A stretch of DNA of 64,000 nucleotides from an uncultured Flavobacteriaceae bacterium (GCA_905479625.1 CAJQNF010000051.1:1-64000); one strand, 5' to 3'; positions 50,103 through 60,818 are shown, counted from the stretch's first letter. Notes: a model not told the origin generated them from the letters alone. Program-made: numbers and translations.

Positions 50103-51023
50103 GTGATCATGAAAAAAAACATCCTGGTTATCGGTAGTTCAAATACAGATTTGGTAATTCAAACATCTCATTTTCCTGAACCGGGCGAAACTGTAATGGG
50201 AGGAGTATTCAGCACTTTTGCCGGGGGAAAAGGAGCGAATCAAGCAGTTGCAGCAAGCCGACTAGGAGCAAAGGTCACTTTTGTCGCACGTGTGGGGAAC
50301 GACGATTTTGGACGACAAGCTATCGATGGCTTTGATAAAGAAGGAATAACGACCAGTCATATTTTTATAGATGAGAATGAGCCAACTGGGGTAGCATCCA
50401 TCATTATCAATAAAGACGGTGAAAACACTATTGTAGTTGCACCAGGAGCAAATAATATGCTTTCTAAGACAGACATAGAAGCGATTGTATCTTTGGTCGA
50501 AGCAACAGATATTGTACTGGTTCAACTAGAGGTTCCGCTTGAAACTGTCACCTTCGTCATCCAATTAGCTCATAAATTGCACAAAAAAATAATTCTAAAT
50601 CCGGCACCGGCCGTTAAACTCGATTATAATCTATTTTCATATCTTGATATAATCACGCCAAATGAATCCGAAACAAAAATACTTTTAGGCAAAAAAGTAT
50701 CAGACCTTAAATCTGCTTCTGAGGCAGCACAGGTATTTTTAGATAAAGGGGTTAAAAATGTGGTCATCACTCTTGGGAAACAGGGTGCATTTTTTAAAAA
50801 TGATCATGAAGAGTATTTGATTCCTGCTATCAAGACAGAAGTAATTGACACAACTGGAGCAGGTGACACCTTTAATGGAGCTCTTGCTGTAGCAATATCT
50901 GAAGGGAAAAGCTGGAGAGATGCTCTTGACTTTTCTAATAAAGCAGCTGCTATTAGCGTAAGTCGATTGGGCGCCCAAAGTTCTATTCCTTTTCGTAAAG
51001 AGATAGAAGCAATTGATTTATAA
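50103..51023 (+). CDS. rbsK: Ribokinase (PfkB family)
   Basis: NILVIGSSNTDLV; GGKGANQAVAASRLGAKVTFVARVGNDDFG; DTTGAGDTFNGALAVA. Confidence 0.92.
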   Translation: MIMKKNILVIGSSNTDLVIQTSHFPEPGETVMGGVFSTFAGGKGANQAVAASRLGAKVTFVARVGNDDFGRQAIDGFDKEGITTSHIFIDENEPTGVASIIINKDGENTIVVAPGANNMLSKTDIEAIVSLVEATDIVLVQLEVPLETVTFVIQLAHKLHKKIILNPAPAVKLDYNLFSYLDIITPNESETKILLGKKVSDLKSASEAAQVFLDKGVKNVVITLGKQGAFFKNDHEEYLIPAIKTEVIDTTGAGDTFNGALAVAISEGKSWRDALDFSNKAAAISVSRLGAQSSIPFRKEIEAIDL

Positions 51024-51184
51024 ATTGCTATTTTTTTCTGTTATTATTTAGTAATTTAATGTGATCTTTATAGGCAGAACATTATATTTTTCCCAAAAAA
51101 ACATTCGATAATGACAAAATAGTACTACTACTTTCATTTCGATATTTGTAATTTTGATTCTTCAATATTAAGATATTCGAAATC

Positions 51185-52798
51185 ATGTCAGACTTAAATA
51201 AATTATCCTTAAAAGAGAAGTTAGGCTACGGTCTAGGCGATGGGGCAGCCAATATTGCCTGGAGAGGGGTAGCGACTTTTCTATTTATTTTTTACACGGA
51301 TGTTTTTGGTCTAAGCCCGGTAACGGTGGGTGTCTTAATGTTGGTTGCACGATTTAGTGATGGAATTAGCGATGTGATCATGGGTGTTGTTGGCGATCGT
51401 ACCAGATCAAAATACGGAAAATTTAGGCCTTGGATCCTATGGACAGCTATTCCTTTGGGCCTTATATTGTCTCTATTGTTTACTTCACCTGATTTAACCG
51501 ATTCGGGTAAAATAGTATATGCTTATGTGACATATATCTTTTTCACACTGATTTATACGGCAAACAATGTTCCTTATGGAGCGCTTATGGCTGTCATGAC
51601 AGGTGATGACAAAGAAAGAACGAGTCTTGGTTCATTTAGGATGGTGGGTGCTTTTGGAGGAGGTATGCTTGTTCAGGGTGCTTTGCTTTTTCTTGTTGCT
51701 CATTTTGGAAATGTAAATCCTGAAATTGGGATAGAACAGTTGGAAGAAGAGAAGTTTAGAGTAACGGTTTCTGCATCATCAGAGGTAGAAAGTGTAAATA
51801 TTAAGACGGAAAACGGCATTGCTGATTTCATATGGGATGACAAAAGTATTGATGTATCTCAAAATGTTCCTACTCATGGAAAAAGTTTCGCTTTGGAAGC
51901 GGATAAAGAATATACTTTTATCGTTACCGGAGAACCCAATATCGTGGCTGATAGTATTTCTCTGATTGATCAAAAAAGAGGTTATAGTAATTCGATGTAT
52001 GTCATGTCGATCTTTCTCAGTCTATTTATGTTTATAACCTTTTATACAACGAAAGAAAGAGTTCAGCCACCTAAGACTCAAAAGAATGATTTAAAAAGAG
52101 ATCTTAAAGACCTGATCAACAATAAACCCTGGTTGGTTTTATTAGTCATCGGTCTTTTATTCAACGTATATAATTCCATCAAACAAGGGATTGTTATCAT
52201 TTATTTTACCCACTATTTAAATAATCAATTGCTGGCGGCTTCATTTTTGGTAGCCTTGATGCTAGCTTCTGTTGCCGGCGCTATGGTGACTGCTCCTCTT
52301 GGAAAGAGGTTTGGCAAGAGAAATTTATTCATTGGAGCTTTACTTTTTTCTGGAGGCATAAATTCATTATTCTTTTTTCTTGGGCCAACAGATGTCACAG
52401 CAGTGTTTACCATAGGTGTTGTTTCTGAATTTGCTTCAGCTATTTTCCCGACTTTGTTTTTTGTGATGTTAGGTGATGCTGCAGATTATTCTGAATTTAA
52501 GAATGGCAGAAGAGCTACTGGTTTAATCTACTCAGCAGGATCGTTTGCTACGAAATTTGGTGGTGGAATTGCAGGTGCTATTATAGGTTTTGTTTTAGGA
52601 GCTTATGCATATAATGGCCAGGACGCTGCTTCAATAGAAGGGGCAATACCAGGAATCATTATGTTGATGAGTTGGGTGCCAGCCGTAATTACGGTCATAG
52701 CTGCAATTTTTATGTTTATCTACCCATTGAATCAAAAGAAAATTGATGAGGTCACTACTGAATTGAATAACAGAAGGTTAAAAGAGAGTAAAATTTAG
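51185..52798 (+). CDS. GPH-family MFS sugar:cation symporter with a ~90-aa soluble central insert
   Basis: LSLKEKLGYGLGDGAANIAWR; RFSDGISDVIMGVVGDRTRSKYGKFRPWILW; insert FRVTVSASSEVESVNIKTENGIADFIWDDKS...EPNIVADSIS. Confidence 0.9.
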   Translation: MSDLNKLSLKEKLGYGLGDGAANIAWRGVATFLFIFYTDVFGLSPVTVGVLMLVARFSDGISDVIMGVVGDRTRSKYGKFRPWILWTAIPLGLILSLLFTSPDLTDSGKIVYAYVTYIFFTLIYTANNVPYGALMAVMTGDDKERTSLGSFRMVGAFGGGMLVQGALLFLVAHFGNVNPEIGIEQLEEEKFRVTVSASSEVESVNIKTENGIADFIWDDKSIDVSQNVPTHGKSFALEADKEYTFIVTGEPNIVADSISLIDQKRGYSNSMYVMSIFLSLFMFITFYTTKERVQPPKTQKNDLKRDLKDLINNKPWLVLLVIGLLFNVYNSIKQGIVIIYFTHYLNNQLLAASFLVALMLASVAGAMVTAPLGKRFGKRNLFIGALLFSGGINSLFFFLGPTDVTAVFTIGVVSEFASAIFPTLFFVMLGDAADYSEFKNGRRATGLIYSAGSFATKFGGGIAGAIIGFVLGAYAYNGQDAASIEGAIPGIIMLMSWVPAVITVIAAIFMFIYPLNQKKIDEVTTELNNRRLKESKI

Positions 52799-52823
52799 AG
52801 TTTATTATAAAATTTAAAAAGAA

Positions 52824-55259
52824 ATGAAATACGGTCATTTTGATGATGCCAATAGGGAATATGTGATCACAAACCCTAAAACCCCTTATCCATGGATCAA
52901 CTATCTGGGTAATGAGGACTTTTTCTCACTGACTTCAAATACCGGAGGAGGTTATACTTTTTACAAGGATGCTAAATTCAGAAGACTTACACGTTACAGA
53001 TATAACAATGTGCCTGTTGATGATGGAGGGAAATATTTTTATATCAAAGATGGTGATACAGTTTGGTCGCCGGGATGGAAGCCTGTAAAAACAGAACTTG
53101 ATAGCTACGAATGCCGTCACGGGATGAGTTATACAAAAATTAAAGGCTCAAAAAATGGTGTAAGTACGGAAGTGTTGCAATTCATTCCACTAGGTTTCTG
53201 GGGAGAGATCCAAAAAGTTAGTATTAGCAATGACAGTGCTGAGGTCAAGAAATTGAAGTTGTTTTCTTTTGTAGAATGGTGTTTATGGAATGCTGAAGAT
53301 GACATGACTAATTTCCAACGAAACTTTAATACCGGGGAAGTTGAGATAGAAGAAAGTGTGATCTATCATAAAACTGAATTTAAGGAAAGACGAAACCATT
53401 ACGCTTTTTATTCTGTCAATAACGATATTCAGGGTTTTGATACAGATCGGGAATCATTTGTTGGTTTGTATAATGGGTTTGATAGCCCTGATGCCGTAGA
53501 TAAAGGGACGCCTGGAAATACGATCGCGCATGGCTGGTCTCCGATAGCTTCGCATTATCTTGAGATAGAATTACAGCCAGGAGAACAGAAAGATCTGGTA
53601 TTTATGCTGGGTTACGTTGAGGTTGATAAAGACGATAAATGGGAATCTAAGGCAGTGATCAATAAGAAACCTGCCAAGGACATGATCAAAAAATACGATA
53701 CAGTGGCTAAAGTTGATGAAGCCTATGAGGAACTCCGTTCTTACTGGGATAACCTGCTTTGCACCATTTCGGTGGAATCTGGTGATGACAAACTAGACCG
53801 TATGGTCAATATCTGGAATCAATATCAATGTATGGTCACCTTTAATATGTCTCGTTCCGCCTCTTTCTTTGAGTCAGGAATTGGCAGAGGGATGGGATTC
53901 AGGGATTCAAACCAGGATTTAATTGGCTTTGTGCATCAAATACCTGAAAGAGCAAGAGAAAGAATTTTTGACATTGCCTCGACACAATTTGAAGACGGTT
54001 CATGTTACCACCAATACCAACCCTTAACCAAAAAAGGAAATTCTGCCGTAGGTGGAGACTTTAATGATGATCCATTGTGGTTGATACTGTCAACTACTGC
54101 CTATATTAAGGAAACAGGAGATTTCTCTTTATTGGACGAAATGGTTCCCTTTGACAATGACGCTTCAAGGGCCAAACCTCATTTTGACCATCTAAAGGCT
54201 TCTTTTTACCATGTGGTGAATAATTTAGGACCTCATAAATTGCCTTTGATTGGCAGGGCCGACTGGAATGATTGCTTGAATTTAAATTGTTTTTCAAATG
54301 ATCCAAATGAGTCTTTTCAAACAACTGGAAATAAAAAAGGTGATACAGCAGAATCATTAATGATCGCTGGATTATTTGTGGTGTATGGCAAGGAATATGT
54401 TGACTTATGCAGATTTGTTGGAAAAGATGAGGAAGCTGATAAAGCTCAAAATCATGTAGATCAAATGATAGAGGCCGTTAAAGCTCATGGATGGGACGGA
54501 GACTGGTATTTAAGAGCCTATGACTATTATGGTAAAAAAATAGGTTCCGATGAAAATGAAGAAGGTAAAATCTTTGTGGAATCTCAAGGCTGGTGTGCTA
54601 TGGCTGAAATTGGCAAAGAGGAAGGAATGGTTGAAAAAGCATTGGATTCAGTCAAAGAGCATCTTGATTGTGAATACGGCGTAGTCCTTAATTATCCTGC
54701 TTTTACAAAGTACCATATAGAATACGGTGAAATTTCTACCTATCCTGCCGGATACAAAGAAAACGGAGGTATTTTTTGCCATAATAACCCATGGATCATG
54801 ATAGGTGAAACTATGCTGGGGAGGGGTGATCATGCCTATGATTATTACACAAAAATAGCGCCAAGTTTCCTTGAAGATATTTCAGATTTACACAAGGTTG
54901 AACCTTATGTATACTGTCAGATGATCGCCGGAAAAGAAGCATTTAAGCCTGGTGAAGCTAAAAATTCATGGCTTTCTGGTACAGCGTCATGGAATTTTTA
55001 TGCAATTACCCAATATATTCTTGGTGTTAGACCCGAGTATGATGGTTTACGCATAGACCCATGTATTCCTAAAAAATGGGATGGCTTTAAAATGCAACGA
55101 AAATTCAGAGATGCTACCTACCAGTTGGAAATAAAAAATCCGGATCATGTCAGTAAGGGAGTGAAGCATATCATAGTAAATGGAGAAACTTTAAGCTCAA
55201 ATGTAATTCCACTACTTGAGAAAGGTAAAAATCATATAGTCGAAATAATTATGGGATAA
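52824..55259 (+). CDS. GH94 glycoside phosphorylase (cellobiose phosphorylase-like; acceptor linkage unproven)
   Basis: [73 protein letters not shown]-type C-terminus; cytosolic. Confidence 0.92.
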   Translation: MKYGHFDDANREYVITNPKTPYPWINYLGNEDFFSLTSNTGGGYTFYKDAKFRRLTRYRYNNVPVDDGGKYFYIKDGDTVWSPGWKPVKTELDSYECRHGMSYTKIKGSKNGVSTEVLQFIPLGFWGEIQKVSISNDSAEVKKLKLFSFVEWCLWNAEDDMTNFQRNFNTGEVEIEESVIYHKTEFKERRNHYAFYSVNNDIQGFDTDRESFVGLYNGFDSPDAVDKGTPGNTIAHGWSPIASHYLEIELQPGEQKDLVFMLGYVEVDKDDKWESKAVINKKPAKDMIKKYDTVAKVDEAYEELRSYWDNLLCTISVESGDDKLDRMVNIWNQYQCMVTFNMSRSASFFESGIGRGMGFRDSNQDLIGFVHQIPERARERIFDIASTQFEDGSCYHQYQPLTKKGNSAVGGDFNDDPLWLILSTTAYIKETGDFSLLDEMVPFDNDASRAKPHFDHLKASFYHVVNNLGPHKLPLIGRADWNDCLNLNCFSNDPNESFQTTGNKKGDTAESLMIAGLFVVYGKEYVDLCRFVGKDEEADKAQNHVDQMIEAVKAHGWDGDWYLRAYDYYGKKIGSDENEEGKIFVESQGWCAMAEIGKEEGMVEKALDSVKEHLDCEYGVVLNYPAFTKYHIEYGEISTYPAGYKENGGIFCHNNPWIMIGETMLGRGDHAYDYYTKIAPSFLEDISDLHKVEPYVYCQMIAGKEAFKPGEAKNSWLSGTASWNFYAITQYILGVRPEYDGLRIDPCIPKKWDGFKMQRKFRDATYQLEIKNPDHVSKGVKHIIVNGETLSSNVIPLLEKGKNHIVEIIMG

Positions 55260-55282
55260 ATGACTTGGTTTTTTACTGAATG

Positions 55283-55322
55283 AAACTCCTGATGGCTTCT
55301 GCCATTGGGAGTTTTCTTTTAT
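55283..55322. terminator. Hairpin terminator at the end of the GH94 gene / PUL
   Basis: AAACTCCtgATGGCttctGCCATtgGGAGTTTTCTTTT. Confidence 0.75.
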
Positions 55323-55345
55323 TGATAGAGCTAATGAAGTATTTG

Positions 55346-56218
55346 TTATAAAACCCGTTGCATCCCTACAAATTCTTTTCGGAATTCACTCGGTGTACAT
55401 TCTTTTGATTTTTTAAAGATACGGTTGAAATTGGCTATATTATTGAATCCACATTGATAACTGATTTCACCAATACTCTTTTCTGATTCGATAAGCCATC
55501 GGCTGGCATAGCTGATTCTTGTATCATTAACGTAATTGATAAAGGTTTTTCCTGTCCTTTTTTTAATGAATCTATTAAAGGAAACAGGACTCATATTTAT
55601 CAATTGAGAAATTTCATCCAAGCCTATTTTACGGGAATAGTTTTCCTGGATATATTCATATACCTTTTTGATTCGCTCACTGTTCTGGAAGTCGTTCATT
55701 TCCGAAAATTGCGTAGACAAGAGAGTCTGGTTCTCAGATCCGGCAAGGTCATTTAAAATAGAAATAAACTCTAGAAAATAATTGATCCCGTTTAGTTTAG
55801 GCAATACCATTAACCTGGGCATAATGTTCATGGTAGTTTCCTGTGAAAAAAGGATACCGTGTTTTGAACGGTTGAACATATCTCTGATGCATTTAAAGAT
55901 ACGCCTTGACAGCATTTTTTCATTGAGTAGATCTTGTTGTATATGTATAGTGACTTCATAAATTTCCTTACAGGTGCATTTGTTTAACTCCCAGCCATGA
56001 GTTAGGTTAGGACCTACCAATACCAATTCTGCGTCGCTGATCACACCTGTATGGTCTCCGATAATTCTTCTTACACCTTCACCTTTATAAATAAAATTTA
56101 ATTCATACTCCGGATGAAAGTGAATAGGAAAATCAAAGTCATCCTTTACCCTTTCATAAACTAAAAAACTATCCTCCGGGCTTAATTGTGTTATTTCTCT
56201 GTGTACGCTGTTCCTCAT
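55346..56218 (-). CDS. AraC-family transcriptional regulator with N-terminal cupin-like domain
   Basis: FPIHFHPEYELNFIYKGEGVRRI (cupin); IGLDEISQLINMSPVSFNRFIKKRTGKTFINYVNDTRI...IGEISYQCGFNNIANFNRIFKKSKECTPSEFRKE. Confidence 0.93.
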   Translation of the reverse strand: MRNSVHREITQLSPEDSFLVYERVKDDFDFPIHFHPEYELNFIYKGEGVRRIIGDHTGVISDAELVLVGPNLTHGWELNKCTCKEIYEVTIHIQQDLLNEKMLSRRIFKCIRDMFNRSKHGILFSQETTMNIMPRLMVLPKLNGINYFLEFISILNDLAGSENQTLLSTQFSEMNDFQNSERIKKVYEYIQENYSRKIGLDEISQLINMSPVSFNRFIKKRTGKTFINYVNDTRISYASRWLIESEKSIGEISYQCGFNNIANFNRIFKKSKECTPSEFRKEFVGMQRVL

Positions 56219-56588
56219 AATTCACTTCTACTTTTGCATCAACCAAGGTTTGACCCTAAATTGACAAAATAATATAAGTTGATATTAGTAAATCCAAATA
56301 TATCGTAAATTTTTTAAATAACCATTTGAGTCCTTTTTTGATCTATAAATACATGTATTCATTGGGGTTCAGTAAGTTTAGAAAAACAAGCACTGTGTTT
56401 TTCATCGAATTTAAGAATTAGTTGTTGGGATTTTTGTAACTAGGGGTGTTTAATTCTGACAAAATTGTCTCAATCATTAATTGCCTGAATACAATTATAA
56501 TTGGAAGAAAGTTACCTGGTCAAATCTGAAAGAAAACTACTACATTTTTTTTAAGGAGATGATTAATTTTCTGATTCGATAAAAAATT

Positions 56589-56628
56589 AGCGCCTGATAA
56601 AATGATCACACTCATTTTATCAGGCGCT
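56589..56628. terminator. Long perfect hairpin downstream of the GIN-domain gene
   Basis: AGCGCCTGATAAAATGA-TCACAC-TCATTTTATCAGGCGCT, 17-bp arms. Confidence 0.8.
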
Positions 56629-56648
56629 ATACATATTTTTTCAAAAAT

Positions 56649-57401
56649 TTAGTTGACTTGGTGAATTGTAGCTTCTCCTAAGACCAGACCTCTGTTCACC
56701 ATAGGGCTTCCTTTGTAATGTACGGTGGCTTCTCCATAAGCTGTCACTTTAAGCTCATCAGAGACTTTTAATTTCACACGCCCTTCTCCATAAGCAGTTA
56801 CTTTGGCTGTGCTATTTTGAACACCATAGGTATTGACCTCTCCTTCACCGTAGGAAATAATACGTTGACGCTTGGCATTACCTTCTTTTACTTCAAGATA
56901 AGACTCTCCATACATAGTGGTGTAAAATTCCTGAACTTCAATCTGCTTTAAATAAACCTCACCTTCTCCATAAATTTTCAGGGTTAGTTTCTCACACTTA
57001 ATTGGGCTGATAACTTTGTGCGTTTCCTCACCTCGTAAGGATAGCTCTTCCAGCTCTGTATAAAATACTTTGGCCGAAACAATTGTTCCGTTGTAAATAG
57101 CGTGTTTTCCTTTGTAATCATCATATTTGACTTTTTCTGATTTGGTATACATTTTGGCATCATCCAAATAAATATGCAAAGTATTGCCTTTGACTTCTAC
57201 ATTGAGTTTGTCCATAGACACCTCGATATCTTCAATAACGACAGATTGCGTATCAGCTTTTTCGAAGATCACTTCAATATGTGGACTGATGATCACTTCA
57301 TCAAAGGACCCTACATCAAAGGTTTTTTTCTGAGCGAATACACTACTTGCACTCAGGATCATCAGAGCGAACAGAACGCTTTTTACATATGTTTTTTTCA
57401 T
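56649..57401 (-). CDS. GIN-domain (DUF2807-like) secreted protein
   Basis: Signal peptide MKKTYVKSVLFALMILSASSVFAQ; FDEVIISPHIEVIF; repeated YGEGEV/YGESYL/YGEGRV/YGEATV units. Confidence 0.8.
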   Translation of the reverse strand: MKKTYVKSVLFALMILSASSVFAQKKTFDVGSFDEVIISPHIEVIFEKADTQSVVIEDIEVSMDKLNVEVKGNTLHIYLDDAKMYTKSEKVKYDDYKGKHAIYNGTIVSAKVFYTELEELSLRGEETHKVISPIKCEKLTLKIYGEGEVYLKQIEVQEFYTTMYGESYLEVKEGNAKRQRIISYGEGEVNTYGVQNSTAKVTAYGEGRVKLKVSDELKVTAYGEATVHYKGSPMVNRGLVLGEATIHQVN

Positions 57402-57618
57402 GGGGCTAATGTTTATGTATTAAAGAACGGCCGATATTCGGCACTGGTTTCTATAAAGATACCAATAATTTGAAATTGTTACAGTTAACAATGAAATAAT
57501 CAAATAAAGAGGTCAATAGGTAAGAAAATGAACATATAAAATTTTCTTAAATTTGACTAACTTAACCGAAGTTCTATGAGTATGAAGTGAATATAGATAG
57601 TAGGTTTAAAAAAATAGT

Positions 57619-58434
57619 ATGATTAAAATATTTGGAGGTTTGTTTTTATTTTTTTTAGCAAGCTCAGTAAATGCTCAATTAGTGAATATTGAATCTCAAA
57701 GAATGCAAACAGATAATGTGCGCTTTGTTTTAAAATCGGATTTTCTTTTTAATTATTCAAATAATGATGGAATATATATTTATCGGTTTGATATTGGGCT
57801 GGCGACACAATATAAATTCAAAAATATGAACAATACTGTTTTTTTTATTGGAAATTACGGATTGATCAGAAGTGAAGGTTTAGATTATCAAAATTCCTGG
57901 TTTTTACATCTAAGATACAATAGAAAACTAGGCCAAAATAAAAGATTTAGGCTGGAAAGTTTTATTCAAGATCAGAGTAACGAATTACTTTCTATTAATT
58001 CAAGAAATCTGATAGGGTTGGGCCTTCGTTATAAATTTGTGAAAGGCGATTATTTTCATGCTTATGTGGGTAATTCCTATATGTATGAAAAAGAAGTGAG
58101 TGAAATTGTTGACCAGAAATATTATAATCATAGAAACAACACTTATTTATCCTTAACACTGAGATTGCCTAAATCAGGTCTTGAACTTTTAAATACAGTT
58201 TATTTTCAACCGCTTTATACGGATATCAGCAATTTTAGAATACTTGAGCAATTTAAAGCAGAAATGCCATTATTCGGTAACCTCAGAGTATCAGCATTAT
58301 TTAATTATTTTTACAATAACTTAAACCCATTAGGCACAAGTGAATTCACATCCAATATGAGTGTTGGTCTTACCTATCAGATTGAGGCTTCTCCTCCGAA
58401 ACAAAAATATATACCGGCGTATAAAATGTACTAA
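57619..58434 (+). CDS. DUF481-like outer-membrane beta-barrel protein
   Basis: Signal peptide ending SVNAQ; alternating beta-strand pattern; YNRKLGQNKRFRLESFIQDQSNELLSINSRNLIGLGLRYKF. Confidence 0.75.
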   Translation: MIKIFGGLFLFFLASSVNAQLVNIESQRMQTDNVRFVLKSDFLFNYSNNDGIYIYRFDIGLATQYKFKNMNNTVFFIGNYGLIRSEGLDYQNSWFLHLRYNRKLGQNKRFRLESFIQDQSNELLSINSRNLIGLGLRYKFVKGDYFHAYVGNSYMYEKEVSEIVDQKYYNHRNNTYLSLTLRLPKSGLELLNTVYFQPLYTDISNFRILEQFKAEMPLFGNLRVSALFNYFYNNLNPLGTSEFTSNMSVGLTYQIEASPPKQKYIPAYKMY

Positions 58435-58543
58435 ATTTTATTTGCAAGATGATCATACTATTAATTAACAACTGCTTACGACAGGAACTACATGGATCTT
58501 TAAATAAAAATTACAATTATAAAGTATCAAAGTCTAATATAAT

Positions 58544-60763
58544 CTATCCCAAAACCTTTGAACTACTACCCATAAATGGTTGATCATAAAAGCGTTTACC
58601 AGTGGCTTTATACAGAGCATTGGCAACAGCACCCATAATAGGAGGGAACGGAGGCTCTCCTAAACCGGTTGGATCTATTTCATTTTCTACAAAATGTACT
58701 TCAATTGATTTTGGTGCTTCACTATGTCTGATAAGACGGTATTTGTCAAAGTTATCCTGACCAGGCACTCCTTCATTAAAGGTCACTTCACTATACATGG
58801 CATGACCTATACCATCTACCACACCACCTTCAGCCAAATTGATTGCCGCATCCGGATTCACCACAATACCACAGTCAATAGCACAATATACCTTTTCAAT
58901 TACAGGAGAGCCATTTTCTACAACCATATCCAATACCTGAGCCACATAACTGTTATGACAGTAATAGGCAGAAACTCCGCGGTGCAGGTTAGGATCTTCT
59001 TTATCCCAATTTGATTTTTCTTTTAACAATTCAAGAACTCCTGCATAACGTTCGGCTTCATAATCATTTTTTTCACCAACGGGACTATTTTTTGCTTTTT
59101 CCAAAAGTTCCAAACGGAAGTCAATGGGGTCTTTTCCCATTTCTTCAGCTACTTCATCAAGAAATGATTGCTCAGCTCCGGCAATGAAATTCGATCTTGG
59201 GGCACGAAATGCGCCTACACTTATATTTGACGATGCTGTCCAGGCCTCTGCCAGGTAGTTATCAACGGCTCCAGCCGGAAAACGATTGGCAAAAAGCGGG
59301 CTTTCAGGAATTCCTCCGGCATTTACATGGAAAGCGATCAATTTATTATTTTCATCTAAAGCGGCACGATAAGTAGCTAGATAAGCGGGACGGTATATAC
59401 CAGTTGTCATATCGTCTTCTCTTGTATAGATTAACTTAACAGGAGCTTTCACTTTTTGGGAAATGACAGCTGCCTCCACTAAAAAGTGACCATAAAGTCG
59501 CCTTCCAAATCCTCCACCCATTCGTGTCATTTGGATATCAACTTGTTCTAACTCCAAACCTAATCGAGCTGCAACAGTTTTTTCCATAAATTCAGGAGTT
59601 TGTATTGGCCCTGCGAGCTCTGCTTTACCCTCTGTGACGTCAGCAAAGAAATTCATGGGCTCCATACAATTATGGGCTAAAAAAGGACAAGAATAACTTC
59701 TTTCTATGATTTTGGCTGCTTTTTTAAATACAGCTTCAGGATCACCATCTTTGCGTTTTACCTCGGCTTTCTTGGCTTGCATTTCACGCATCAAAGCCAT
59801 GTGGCCTTTAGAGTTTTCCAAAGCAGTGGGAATATCTTTATTGTCAGATCCAATAGATTGCCATTGAATATTCAGTGCTTTTTTTGCATTTAAGACTTCC
59901 CAAGTTGAACTTCCAACCACAACCACAAGGTCAGGATAGGTATTCACATCAGACCATTGTAATTTATAGTCTTCATTATAGGTTTTCATGGTGAAAACAT
60001 CCTTGATTCCCGGCATTGCTTTTGCTACAGAGTCGTCAACTGATTTCAGTTTCATTCCGAAGGCAGGTGGATGAGCAATCATCGCTATAAGCATGCCTTC
60101 CCGGTCATAGTCCAAACCAAACAAAGGCTGTCCTGTTACTATTTTTGGTCCGTCTACATTTTTCCTGGAGGTTCCAATAATTTTAAAATCTTTAATTTCT
60201 TTAAGGGCCACTTCTTCAGGAACAGGTATTTGCGAAGCCGCAGATGCCATTTCCCCATAACCTGCTGAATTACCACTTGCTGCATGTGACAATATACCTG
60301 CTTCAGTCGTTATCTCATCGACCGGAACCTGCCATGCCTGAGCGGCTGCCTCTTTCAGCATATGTCGAGCTGAAGCTCCTGCCATGCGGAGACTGTCCCA
60401 CCCTTGACGAATAGATTGACTTCCTCCAGCCAATTGACGGGTAAAAAGATCTGTATTCAATGCAGCTTGTTCTACAATGACGTTTTGCCATTCAGCATCA
60501 AGTTCTTCAGCCACAAGCATGGGCATGGAAGTTTTGACATTTTGACCAATTTCAGGATTAGGAGACATGATGGTGATCAAACCGTTTTCACCAATCTTTA
60601 GGTAGGCGTTGATATTAAACCATTCCTTTGGCATGTTCAGGACTTGTTCAGGGGTTGGTTTACAAGATGCCAGCCAGCTAAAACTGAGCATCAATCCTCC
60701 CCCGGCAAGGGCAGAACTTTTCAAAAAAGAGCGTCTTCCAAATGTTGTTTTTACGAGTGTCAT
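58544..60763 (-). CDS. Xanthine dehydrogenase-family molybdopterin-binding subunit (IorB-like), Tat-exported
   Basis: Tat signal FGRRSFLKSSALAGGGLML; RMGGGFGRRLYGHFLVEAA; GAFRAPRSNFIAGAEQSFLDE; GLGEPPFPPIMGAVANAL. Confidence 0.92.
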   Translation of the reverse strand: MTLVKTTFGRRSFLKSSALAGGGLMLSFSWLASCKPTPEQVLNMPKEWFNINAYLKIGENGLITIMSPNPEIGQNVKTSMPMLVAEELDAEWQNVIVEQAALNTDLFTRQLAGGSQSIRQGWDSLRMAGASARHMLKEAAAQAWQVPVDEITTEAGILSHAASGNSAGYGEMASAASQIPVPEEVALKEIKDFKIIGTSRKNVDGPKIVTGQPLFGLDYDREGMLIAMIAHPPAFGMKLKSVDDSVAKAMPGIKDVFTMKTYNEDYKLQWSDVNTYPDLVVVVGSSTWEVLNAKKALNIQWQSIGSDNKDIPTALENSKGHMALMREMQAKKAEVKRKDGDPEAVFKKAAKIIERSYSCPFLAHNCMEPMNFFADVTEGKAELAGPIQTPEFMEKTVAARLGLELEQVDIQMTRMGGGFGRRLYGHFLVEAAVISQKVKAPVKLIYTREDDMTTGIYRPAYLATYRAALDENNKLIAFHVNAGGIPESPLFANRFPAGAVDNYLAEAWTASSNISVGAFRAPRSNFIAGAEQSFLDEVAEEMGKDPIDFRLELLEKAKNSPVGEKNDYEAERYAGVLELLKEKSNWDKEDPNLHRGVSAYYCHNSYVAQVLDMVVENGSPVIEKVYCAIDCGIVVNPDAAINLAEGGVVDGIGHAMYSEVTFNEGVPGQDNFDKYRLIRHSEAPKSIEVHFVENEIDPTGLGEPPFPPIMGAVANALYKATGKRFYDQPFMGSSSKVLG

Positions 60764-60818
60764 TGTCTTTAGTTTTTTGTGAATGAATACAGTTGATGGG
60801 TGCGTCGAAAGAATCGCT

